DNA of 64,000 bases from Streptomyces bluensis (GTDB lineage Bacteria > Actinomycetota > Actinomycetes > Streptomycetales > Streptomycetaceae). The stretch lies in assembly GCF_014650715.1 (NCBI RefSeq), contig NZ_BMVM01000007.1, forward strand, positions 124,001-188,000. Reading direction: 5' to 3'. A model generated the notes under the pieces. It was not told the origin of the DNA. It was given only the letters and a program-made list of their open reading frames with translations, and made no database searches. The translations under genes and the position numbers were made by a program. Shown here one piece after another: positions 7,665 through 15,197 of the stretch; positions within the stretch are counted from its first letter, which is position 1; each line of letters starts with the position of its first letter.

Positions 7665-8430
7665 CCACGACCAGCGCCCCGTCGCCGTCATCACCGGTGC
7701 CGCCAGCGGCATCGGCGCCTCCCTGGCCGTGACCTACGCCCGCCACGGCATCCGTACGGTCGTCGGCAGCTACCCCGGAGACCCGCACGACCCGCGGGAG
7801 ACCGTGCGGGCCGTGGAGGCCGCGGGCGGCACCTGTGTCGTCCACGAACTCGACGTGCGGTCCTCGGCCCAGACCGACGCCTTCGCACAGCGGGCCCTGG
7901 ACGAGTGGGGGCGGCTGGACATCGCGGTCGCGGGCGCCGGGATCCTGCGCCGGGCCGCGCTCGCCGACCTCGACGACACCGCCTGGGACGACCTGCTCCA
8001 GGTCGACCTCACCGGCGTCCTGCGCACGTTCCGCTCGGCGGCCGGGGCCATGACCGGGCCGGGCGCCCTGGTCGCCGTGTCCTCCATCGCGGGCGGGGTG
8101 TACGGCTGGGGAGAACACGCCCACTACGGAGCCGCGAAGGCGGGGGTGTTCGGGCTGGTGCGCAGCCTCGCCGTCGAACTCGCGCCGCGCGGCATCCGCG
8201 TCAACACCGTGGTCCCGGGCTACGTGGTGACCCCACAGTCCCTCGACCCGGTCAACTCCCTGGGCCCGGACGGGCTGGAGCGCGCGGGCCGGGACATCCC
8301 GCTCGGCCGCGCCGGGCGCCCCGAGGAGATCGCCGAGGTGATCCGCTTCCTCACCTCGCCCGAGGCCTCGTACCTCACCGGCCAGGAGATCGTCGTCGAC
8401 GGCGGACTCACCGTGCGCATGCCGGCCTGA
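7657..8430 (+). CDS. Short-chain dehydrogenase/reductase (SDR), first copy
   Basis: The protein is a 257-residue classical SDR. It has the nucleotide motif TGAASGIG near the N-terminus, the YGAAK catalytic Tyr-Lys pair preceded by VSSIAGG (the catalytic Ser), and the C-terminal YLTGQEIVVDGGLTV. The usual NNAG motif is changed to AGAG. The ATG at 7657 overlaps the transporter stop by 8 bases. The enzyme should oxidise a hydroxyl or reduce a carbonyl with NAD(P)(H) in the cytoplasm. A second SDR follows after a 142-base spacer, so two successive redox steps of one pathway are possible. Confidence 0.92.
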   Translation: MADHDQRPVAVITGAASGIGASLAVTYARHGIRTVVGSYPGDPHDPRETVRAVEAAGGTCVVHELDVRSSAQTDAFAQRALDEWGRLDIAVAGAGILRRAALADLDDTAWDDLLQVDLTGVLRTFRSAAGAMTGPGALVAVSSIAGGVYGWGEHAHYGAAKAGVFGLVRSLAVELAPRGIRVNTVVPGYVVTPQSLDPVNSLGPDGLERAGRDIPLGRAGRPEEIAEVIRFLTSPEASYLTGQEIVVDGGLTVRMPA

Positions 8431-8526
8431 GTGATTCGGGAGCCGGGACGACCGGGAACCGGGGCGATCCGGGAACCGGGCGTCCGGGGCACCGCGACCG
8501 ACCGGGAATCCGACCGTGAAAAGCAC

Positions 8527-8553
8527 GAGAACCGTGAGAACCATGAGAACCGC
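8527..8553. repeat. Three tandem 9-bp GAGAACCRY units in the SDR spacer
   Basis: GAGAACCGT, GAGAACCAT and GAGAACCGC follow each other at 8527-8553, just before the second SDR. The preceding bases (8436-8510) are also low complexity, with repeated CCGGGAACCGGG-like strings. No function is evident; it may be replication slippage in the spacer. Confidence 0.7.
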
Positions 8554-8572
8554 GAGAGGGGCAGAGAAGGCC

Positions 8573-9313
8573 ATGCAGGTACTGAAGGACCGCACCGCGC
8601 TGGTGGTCGGGGCGGCGGGCGGCATCGGCGCCGCCATCGCGACGGCGTTCGTCGCGGAAGGAGCCCGAGTGGTGCTCGCCGACCACGACGGCGACCGCGC
8701 CGCTGCCACGGCCCGCTCCGCCGGGGCGGTCGGCTCCGTCCGCGTGGACATCACCGAGGAGGCGTCCGTCGCCGCCGCCGTGGCCGATGCCGAGGCCCGG
8801 CTCGGCGGCGGGATCGACATCCTGGTCAACTCCGCGGGCATCCTCACCGAGGCGCCCGTCGCCGAGATGTCCCTCGCGACCTGGGCGCAGACTCTCGCGG
8901 TGGACCTCACCGGAGTGTTCCTGTGCTGCCGCGCCGTGCTGCCCGGCATGACCGCACGCGGCTCCGGCCGCATCATCAACGTCGCGTCGCAGCTCGGCAT
9001 CAAGGGCGGAACCGGGCTCGCCCACTACGCCGCGGCCAAGGCCGGGGTGATCGGCTTCACCAAGTCCCTCGCGCTGGAAGCGGCTCCGCACGGCATCCTC
9101 GTCAACGCCATCGCTCCGGGGCCGGTCGAGACGCCGATGGTGGACGGCATCACCGAGGAGTGGAAGGACGCCAAACGCGCGGAGCTGCCGCTCGGGCGCT
9201 TCGGCCGGCCCGAGGAGATCGCCCCCACGGCTGTCCTCCTCGCCTCCGATCCGGGCGGCAACCTCTACACCGGCCAGACCCTCGGCCCCAACTCCGGGGA
9301 CGTGATGCCCTGA
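8573..9313 (+). CDS. Short-chain dehydrogenase/reductase (SDR), second copy
   Basis: This 246-residue classical SDR starts at the ATG at 8573 (MQVLKDRTALVVGAAGGIG); an ATG-led extension from 8516 would add 19 residues encoded by the 9-bp repeats. GAAGGIG is the cofactor loop, LVNSAGI the structural motif, and HYAAAKAG carries the catalytic Tyr and Lys. The C-terminus LYTGQTLGPNSGDVM departs from the usual VDGG ending. It belongs to the FabG-like group. Its stop overlaps the next start by one base (TGATG). It probably works with the first SDR on the same carbon skeleton. Confidence 0.9.
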   Translation: MQVLKDRTALVVGAAGGIGAAIATAFVAEGARVVLADHDGDRAAATARSAGAVGSVRVDITEEASVAAAVADAEARLGGGIDILVNSAGILTEAPVAEMSLATWAQTLAVDLTGVFLCCRAVLPGMTARGSGRIINVASQLGIKGGTGLAHYAAAKAGVIGFTKSLALEAAPHGILVNAIAPGPVETPMVDGITEEWKDAKRAELPLGRFGRPEEIAPTAVLLASDPGGNLYTGQTLGPNSGDVMP

Positions 9314-10089
9314 TGTGCGGGGCGTGCGGCACACAGGCCCTCGGCGACTGGGCCCGGCCGCTCACCGCCGAGGTCACCGCACGCTCCGCCGTGGCGACGG
9401 CCGTGACCCGGATCGCGGGCCGCCGGGCGGGGCGCATCGCGGTGCGCCCCGGCGGCTGGTCGGTGCTCGGTGTCACCGGGGCACTCGCCGTCTGTGACAC
9501 GCTCACCGAACTCGTCGCCCGGGTACGGGCCGACACCGGGCGGCCGGCCGGCAGCGAGGCGGCGACCGGCCCCGACGCCGCCTCCGGCCGGCTCACCCTG
9601 CCCGGCCCCGACCACCGCCGGGGTGTCGTGGTCGCCCTGACCCCGGACCGTACGACCGGCACGGAGGGCCCGGCCGGTACCCCTCTGCGAACGGGACCAA
9701 CGGAAGCGCGGACGGCGGACACCTCGACGCCGGGAGCCGCGGACACCTGGACCGTGAGAACCGAGGCCGAGGCCAGAGCGGCCCTGAAGGCACTGGCCGA
9801 CGGCCCGCACGCCACGCGCCACTACCTCGCCGGGCTCACCGGCGTGACGGCCCCGTGGGGCGCCCCGGCCATGCCGCTGTGCTCCCACGGCGCCCCGGAC
9901 TCGGCCGCCGATCTCGTCGTATGGGTGGAATTGGCGCGTCAGGAGGGCCGGTTCGACGACGCGGCGATAACGGTGCGGGTGCCCCTCACCGCCGACGCCG
10001 AGCTGGACGTCGAGGTGCGCGCGGGATGGGTGGTCCGCGCCGTGCCATGCCGTGCCCTACCGCACCGTGCCGTGACATCGCGGCGGTGA
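9313..10089 (+). CDS. Unknown protein with N-terminal CxxC motif
   Basis: This 258-residue protein is translationally coupled to the second SDR by TGATG. It starts MCGACGTQALGDW, a CxxC-type pair at the very N-terminus that could bind zinc or form a disulfide. A short globular stretch follows, then a Gly/Thr/Pro-rich middle (about residues 75-150), and a second compact region from about 155 to 245. No signal peptide or membrane segment is seen. I do not recognise the family. Its position at the end of the catabolic operon suggests an accessory role there. Confidence 0.7.
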   Translation: MCGACGTQALGDWARPLTAEVTARSAVATAVTRIAGRRAGRIAVRPGGWSVLGVTGALAVCDTLTELVARVRADTGRPAGSEAATGPDAASGRLTLPGPDHRRGVVVALTPDRTTGTEGPAGTPLRTGPTEARTADTSTPGAADTWTVRTEAEARAALKALADGPHATRHYLAGLTGVTAPWGAPAMPLCSHGAPDSAADLVVWVELARQEGRFDDAAITVRVPLTADAELDVEVRAGWVVRAVPCRALPHRAVTSRR

Positions 10090-10219
10090 CCGGTCGTCGG
10101 TGATGCCCAGCGCCGCGTCGATCCGCTCGCGGCGGGTGGCGGACCAGTCGACGGCTCGGAGCTGACCCGCCGGTTTCCCTCACCGGCCGCAGCGGACCGT
10201 CGAGTTGCTGCGCGAAGCC

Positions 10220-10266
10220 TTGCTGGGCCTGCTTCCATACTGTAGACAATATTTCGTCGACACAGT
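10220..10266 (+). promoter_or_regulatory. Promoter with overlapping inverted repeat for the formate dehydrogenase operon
   Basis: TTGCTG (10220-10225) and TAGACA (10243-10248), spaced by 17 bases, make a fair -35/-10 pair. Overlapping it is a 22-bp inverted repeat, TGTAGAC (10241-10247) with GTCGACA (10256-10262) around AATATTTC. Its short AT-rich centre stands out in this GC-rich sequence. The nearest gene is the PanE-like start at 10310. A GntR- or TetR-type regulator is plausible, but none is encoded next to it. The remaining 10090-10219 shows no gene. Confidence 0.5.
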
Positions 10267-10309
10267 TCGGCAGTTCCTCGGTACCCTCGACCGAACGGAG
10301 CTCCCTCGT

Positions 10310-11281
10310 ATGAAAGTCGCAGTTCTCGGCGCCGGAGCCATCGGCGCCTACGTCGGCGCGGCCCTGCATCGTGCGGGCGCCGACGTGCACCTCATCGCCC
10401 GTGGACCGCATCTGGCGGCCATGAGGCAGCACGGAGTGCGCGTGCTCAGCCCGCGCGGCGACTTCACCGCGCGCGCCCACGCCACCGACGACCCGGCCGA
10501 GATCGGCCCGGTCGACTTCGTCTTCCTGGGCCTGAAGGCCAACTCGTACGCGGCGTGCGGGCCGCTGATCGAGCCGCTGCTCCATGACACGACGGCGGTG
10601 GTGGCCGCCCAGAACGGCATTCCCTGGTGGTACTTCCACCGGCACGGCGGCCCCCACGACGGGCACCGTGTCGAGAGCGTGGACCCGGACGGCGCGGTCA
10701 GTGCGGTGCTCGCGCCCGAACGGGCCGTCGGGTGTGTCGTCTACGCGGCGACGGAACTCGCCGGACCAGGAGTCGTCCGCCACCTCGAAGGCACCCGGTT
10801 CTCCATCGGCGAGCCCGACCGTACGATCTCGGCGCGCTGCCGGATGTTCAGCGAGGCCATGACGGCGGGCGGGCTGAAGTGCCCGGTGGAGCCCGACCTG
10901 CGCAACGACATCTGGCTCAAGCTGCTCGGCAACATCTCGTTCAACCCGATCAGCGCGCTGGCCCGCGCCACCATGCGGCAGATGTGCCTGCACGGCGGCA
11001 CCCGCAAGGTCATCGAGATCATGATGGCCGAGACGCTCGCCGTCGCCGAGACGCTGGGCTGCGAGGTGGGCATCTCCATCGAGCGCCGTCTCGCGGGCGC
11101 CGAGCGCGTCGGCGACCACCGCACCTCCACGCTCCAGGACCTGGAGCGCGGCAAACCGCTCGAACTCGACGTACTCCTCGCGGCCGTCGTCGAGTTGGCG
11201 GAGATCACCGGCGTGGAGGTGCCCACCCTGCGCACCGTCCACGCCATCTCGGACCTGCTCGCGCTGAGGAGCGCCGCATGA
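10310..11281 (+). CDS. Ketopantoate reductase-family protein (PanE/ApbA-like)
   Basis: This 323-residue protein has an N-terminal Rossmann domain with GAGAIGAYVG at residues about 7-16 and a C-terminal helical domain containing KLLGNISFNPISALARAT, a typical PanE substrate-domain motif. Known members reduce 2-dehydropantoate with NADPH, but many paralogues act on other 2-keto or 2-hydroxy acids. I chose the ATG at 10310 because the Rossmann strand begins directly there and GGAG lies 8 bases upstream. It is the first gene of the formate dehydrogenase operon and its stop overlaps the next start (ATGA). That context suggests a role other than pantothenate synthesis. Confidence 0.85.
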   Translation: MKVAVLGAGAIGAYVGAALHRAGADVHLIARGPHLAAMRQHGVRVLSPRGDFTARAHATDDPAEIGPVDFVFLGLKANSYAACGPLIEPLLHDTTAVVAAQNGIPWWYFHRHGGPHDGHRVESVDPDGAVSAVLAPERAVGCVVYAATELAGPGVVRHLEGTRFSIGEPDRTISARCRMFSEAMTAGGLKCPVEPDLRNDIWLKLLGNISFNPISALARATMRQMCLHGGTRKVIEIMMAETLAVAETLGCEVGISIERRLAGAERVGDHRTSTLQDLERGKPLELDVLLAAVVELAEITGVEVPTLRTVHAISDLLALRSAA

Positions 11282-13224
11282 AGGCTGAAGAACGCCGTAC
11301 CAGGAAACGCGACCGAGCCCCGAAGACCTACACCCGCCTGACCCATCCCCTGGTCCGGGACTCGCGCGACGAGCCCTTCCGCCGGGCGAGTTGGGACGAG
11401 GCCCTGGACCGGGCCGCCCGCGGACTGGACGCGGCGCGCGGCGCGTTCGGCATGTTCTCCTGCGCCCGCGCGACCAACGAGATGAACTACGTGGCGCAGA
11501 AGTTCGCCCGCGTGGTCATGGGCACCAACAACGTGGACTCCTGCAACCGCACCTGCCACGCCCCCAGCGTCGCGGGCCTGTCGGCCGCCTTCGGCTCCGG
11601 TGGCGGGACGTCGTCGTACGAGGAGGTCGAGCACACCGACCTGATCGTGATGTGGGGCTCCAACGCCCGTTTCGCCCACCCGATCTTCTTCCAGCACGTG
11701 CTGAAGGGGATCAGGAACGGCGCCCGGATGTACGCGGTCGACCCACGCCGCACGTCCACCGCCGAGTGGGCGGAGAGCTGGCTCGGGCTGAACGTGGGCA
11801 CGGACATTCCGATGGCCCACGCGATCGGCCGGGAGATCATCCACGCGGGCCTGGCGAACACCGCGTTCATCGAGCGCGCGACGACGGGCTTCGAGGAGTA
11901 CAGGGAACTGGTCGAGCCGTGGACGCTGTCGCTCGCCGAGAAGGTGACGGGCGTGCCGGCCGCCGCGATCCGGGACCTGGCGCACGCGTACGCCCGCGCC
12001 GAGCGTGCCCAGTTGTGCTGGACGCTCGGCATCACCGAGCACCACAACGGCACGGACAACGTACGGGCCCTGATCAACCTGTCCCTGCTGACCGGGCACG
12101 TGGGCCGCTACGGGGCGGGCCTGCAACCCCTGCGCGGGCAGAACAACGTGCAGGGCGGCGGCGACATGGGCGCCATCCCGAACCGACTGCCCGGCTTCCA
12201 GGACCTCCTCGACCCGGGCACCCGGCTGAAGTTCGAGTCGGCGTGGGACACCGTCATCCAGCCGCGCTACGGGCTGAACCTGACGGAGATGTTCGAGGCC
12301 ATGGAGGAGGGCACGCTCAAGGCCGTCTACTGCATCGGGGAGAACCCGGCGCAGTCGGAGGCGGACAGCGGGCAGGCCGTACGGCGCATGCGGCAGCTGG
12401 ACTTCCTCGTCGTGCAGGACATCTTCCTGACGAAGACGGCCGAGTTGGCGGACGTCGTCCTCCCCGCGACCGCCGGCTGGGCGGAGACCGAAGGCACCAC
12501 CACCAACAGCGAGCGACGGGTTCAACGCGTACGCCGCGCGGTCACCCCGCCCGGTGAGGCCCGTGAGGACATCGACATCATCTGTGACCTCGCCTCGCGC
12601 CTCGGCCACGACTGGAAGTACGCCGACTCCGAGGCCGTCTGGAACGAACTGCGGTCGGTGTCACCGGACCACTACGGGATGACGTACGACCGTCTGGAGG
12701 AGCACCAGGGCATCCAGTGGCCGTGCCCGGACACGGACAAGCTGGAACCGACCTATCTGCACGGCCGGTTGTGGGACCCGGATCCCGGGCGGCGGGGCCG
12801 GCCCGCCCCCTTCGGTCTCGTCCCGCACGATCCGCCGGTGGACCTGACGGACGAGGAGTTCCCCATCCGGCTGACCACGGGCCGGCGGCTCGACTCGTAC
12901 AACACGGGCGTACAGAGCGGCGGTTTCGCCTCGCCGCTGCGGCGCGGCGAGTTCGTGGAGCTGTGCCCGGAGGACGCGGAGCGGTACGGGGTGGTGGTCG
13001 GCGAGAAGGTCCGGGTGTCCTCGCGGCGCGGCTCGGTGGTGGCGCCGGTGTGGATCGACACGGCGCTCCGGCCCGGACTGGCCTTCATGACCATGCACTT
13101 TCCCGACGAGGTGGACACCAACCAGCTGACGATCGAGGCCAACTGCCCGATCGCGGGCACGGCGGAGTTCAAGGCGTCGGCGATCCGGATCGAGAAGCTG
13201 CCCGTCACGGCCGTGAGGAGCTGA
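11278..13224 (+). CDS. Formate dehydrogenase catalytic (molybdopterin) subunit lacking its N-terminal Fe-S domain
   Basis: This 648-residue molybdopterin oxidoreductase begins with KTYTRLTHPLVRDS, which in ordinary formate dehydrogenase alpha chains directly follows the N-terminal 4Fe-4S domain. That domain (CxxCGVGC) is absent here and is found at the C-terminus of the protein at 15194-16054. The active-site region is NNVDSCNRTCHAPSVAGL, with Cys93 in the position of the Mo-ligating Cys/Sec, followed by His94. LRGQNNVQGGGDMG, CIGENPAQSEAD and the C-terminal dinucleotide-binding domain (TTGRRLDSYNTGVQ) are intact. It should oxidise formate to CO2 in a soluble NAD-linked complex. The next gene starts 8 bases after its stop. 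Confidence 0.9.
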   Translation: MKAEERRTRKRDRAPKTYTRLTHPLVRDSRDEPFRRASWDEALDRAARGLDAARGAFGMFSCARATNEMNYVAQKFARVVMGTNNVDSCNRTCHAPSVAGLSAAFGSGGGTSSYEEVEHTDLIVMWGSNARFAHPIFFQHVLKGIRNGARMYAVDPRRTSTAEWAESWLGLNVGTDIPMAHAIGREIIHAGLANTAFIERATTGFEEYRELVEPWTLSLAEKVTGVPAAAIRDLAHAYARAERAQLCWTLGITEHHNGTDNVRALINLSLLTGHVGRYGAGLQPLRGQNNVQGGGDMGAIPNRLPGFQDLLDPGTRLKFESAWDTVIQPRYGLNLTEMFEAMEEGTLKAVYCIGENPAQSEADSGQAVRRMRQLDFLVVQDIFLTKTAELADVVLPATAGWAETEGTTTNSERRVQRVRRAVTPPGEAREDIDIICDLASRLGHDWKYADSEAVWNELRSVSPDHYGMTYDRLEEHQGIQWPCPDTDKLEPTYLHGRLWDPDPGRRGRPAPFGLVPHDPPVDLTDEEFPIRLTTGRRLDSYNTGVQSGGFASPLRRGEFVELCPEDAERYGVVVGEKVRVSSRRGSVVAPVWIDTALRPGLAFMTMHFPDEVDTNQLTIEANCPIAGTAEFKASAIRIEKLPVTAVRS

Positions 13225-13232
13225 GACAGGAC

Positions 13233-15197
13233 ATGGATCTGCACTTCGGTGACAGCAAGCCGACGGACGACGAACGGGCGGCGGTCGACGCGCTGCTCGG
13301 CCCGCCGGAGTCGTCCTGGGAAGGCGCCGACCGCTCCGATGCGGATCTGCGGTGGGCGCGGGGCGGGCGCGAGGCGCGGGACCGCCGCGACCTGCTGTTG
13401 CCGGGGCTGCACGCGATCAACGACCGGGTGGGCTGGATCAGCGAGGGCGCGCTGGACTACCTGTGCCGACGTCTGACGGTGCCACCGGCGGAGGCGTACG
13501 GGGTGGCGACGTTTTACTCGATGTTCTCGGTACGCCCGCGGCCCGCGACCGTGCTGCACGTGTGCACGGACCTCGCGTGTGCGGCGGCGGGGGCGGCGGA
13601 GCTGTGCGCGGGGGTGGAGTCGCGGCTGGGGCCCGGGAGCGGGGTTTCGGTGGAGCGGAGCCCGTGCCTGGGGTTGTGCGAGCGGGCGCCCGCGGCGCTG
13701 GTGGTGCGGGCGGGGGTTCCGAGCAGTTCAGCCCGTCCGGCGCTTGAGGACGAGGCCGTTCAGGCCGACAGCGGGGGTTGGGGGGCGGCAGCCCCCAAGG
13801 TCGGGAACGGGAAGGGGCGGCGGGGGCGACTGGATCCATCAGCGGCTCCGCCGCGGGCCTCCCGGGCCACAGCCGTCGTCGCACCCGCCGCCCCCGACGC
13901 CACCGTCCTCGCCGCGACCGCCCCCGAAACGGCCCCCGCCGAAGCGCCGGCGGCCATGGCCGTCCCCCAAGCGGGACAGGACAACCTGGTCCTCCTGCGC
14001 CGCATCGGTGTCGTCGACCCGCTCAGCCTCGACGACTACCGGGCCCACGGCGGCTACACGGCCCTGCGCCGGGCCTTCGCGCTCGGCCCCGCCGGGGTCA
14101 TCCGCGAGGTGACCGACTCCGGTCTGGTCGGGCGGGGCGGCGCCGCGTTCCCCACGGGCCGCAAGTGGCAGGCCACGGCGTCCCAGCCGGACCACCCGCA
14201 CTACCTGGTGTGCAACGCGGACGAATCCGAGCCGGGCACCTTCAAGGACCGCGTGGTCATGGAGGGCGACCCGTACGCGCTCGTCGAGGCGATGACGATC
14301 GCGGGGTACGCCACCGGGGCGCACAAGGGCTACCTCTATCTGCGGGGCGAGTACCCGCGCGCCCTCGACCGGCTGACCCACGCCATCGAGCAGGCACGGG
14401 CACGCGGGCTGCTCGGCGACGACGTCCTCGGCCAGGGGTACGCCTTCGACATCGAGATCCGGCGCGGGGCGGGCGCGTACATCTGCGGTGAGGAGACCGC
14501 GCTGTTCAACTCCATCGAGGGCTACCGGGGCGAGCCTCGCTCGAAGCCTCCGTTCCCCGTGGAGAAGGGACTCTTCGGCAAACCCACCGCCGAGAACAAC
14601 GTCGAGACCCTCGTCAACGTCCTGCCCATCCTGACGATGGGGGCCCAGGCGTACGCGGCCATCGGCACGGGCAGGTCCACCGGCCCCAAGCTGTTCTGTG
14701 TGTCCGGCAGCGTCGACCGTCCCGGCATCTACGAGCTGCCCTTCGGCGCCACGCTGGGCGAGCTGCTGGAACTCGCCGGGGTACGGGAGCGGCTGCGGGC
14801 GGTGCTCCTGGGCGGAGCGGCCGGCGGCTTCGTACGGCCCGACGAGCTGGACATCCCGCTCACGTTCGAGGGCACGCGGGAGGCGGGCACCACGCTCGGC
14901 TCGGGTGTCGTGATGGCCTTCGACGACACCGTTCCGCTGCCCCGCCTGCTGCTCCGCATCGCCGAGTTCTTCCGCGACGAGTCGTGCGGCCAGTGCGTGC
15001 CGTGCCGCGTGGGGACCGTGCGCCAGGAGGAGGCGCTGCACCGGATCGCCGAGCGCACGGGAGCGGCCGCGGCCGACGACATCGCCCTGCTGCGCGAGGT
15101 GGGCCGCGCCATGCGGGACGCCTCGATCTGCGGTCTCGGGCAGACCGCGTGGAACGCCGTGGAATCCGCCATCGACCGTCTGGGGGCCTACGAATGA
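13233..15197 (+). CDS. NuoE-NuoF-type diaphorase fusion of formate dehydrogenase
   Basis: This 654-residue protein joins two normally separate subunits. Residues 1 to about 163 are NuoE/FdsG-like, with a thioredoxin-fold 2Fe-2S site (Cys111, Cys116, Cys145, Cys149). Residues about 250-654 are NuoF/FdsB-like: GRGGAAFPTGRKW for FMN, GAGAYICGEETALFNSIEG for NADH, and a C-terminal 4Fe-4S site (CGQCVPC plus a later Cys). Between them is a linker; residues about 166-199 are encoded by a copy of a repeat found elsewhere in the window between genes. It passes electrons from the Fe-S chain to NAD+. Start: the ATG at 13233. The stop overlaps the next start by four bases. Confidence 0.9.
   Translation: MDLHFGDSKPTDDERAAVDALLGPPESSWEGADRSDADLRWARGGREARDRRDLLLPGLHAINDRVGWISEGALDYLCRRLTVPPAEAYGVATFYSMFSVRPRPATVLHVCTDLACAAAGAAELCAGVESRLGPGSGVSVERSPCLGLCERAPAALVVRAGVPSSSARPALEDEAVQADSGGWGAAAPKVGNGKGRRGRLDPSAAPPRASRATAVVAPAAPDATVLAATAPETAPAEAPAAMAVPQAGQDNLVLLRRIGVVDPLSLDDYRAHGGYTALRRAFALGPAGVIREVTDSGLVGRGGAAFPTGRKWQATASQPDHPHYLVCNADESEPGTFKDRVVMEGDPYALVEAMTIAGYATGAHKGYLYLRGEYPRALDRLTHAIEQARARGLLGDDVLGQGYAFDIEIRRGAGAYICGEETALFNSIEGYRGEPRSKPPFPVEKGLFGKPTAENNVETLVNVLPILTMGAQAYAAIGTGRSTGPKLFCVSGSVDRPGIYELPFGATLGELLELAGVRERLRAVLLGGAAGGFVRPDELDIPLTFEGTREAGTTLGSGVVMAFDDTVPLPRLLLRIAEFFRDESCGQCVPCRVGTVRQEEALHRIAERTGAAAADDIALLREVGRAMRDASICGLGQTAWNAVESAIDRLGAYE
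13727..13829 (+). repeat. Interspersed repeat copy inside the NuoE-NuoF fusion
   Basis: The segment begins CAGCCCGTCCGG (13729) and ends in a GGGGCGGCGGGGGCGA-type tail. It is nearly identical to the reverse complement of 17681-17783, an intergenic copy. It carries the shared string GACGAGGCCGTTCAGGCC. Here it is read in frame without a stop, and forms the Ser/Gly/Ala-rich start of the interdomain linker. Confidence 0.8.

Noticed and set aside
10100..10190. Minus-strand fragment reading QLRAVDWSATRRERIDAALGI
   Set aside because: It looks protein-like, but a stop lies a few codons upstream and there is no start or downstream continuation; at most a small gene remnant.
13725..13870. Frameshift or pseudogene in the NuoE-NuoF gene
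   Set aside because: Both domain frames are continuous through the repeat-derived linker and all cluster and cofactor motifs are intact.
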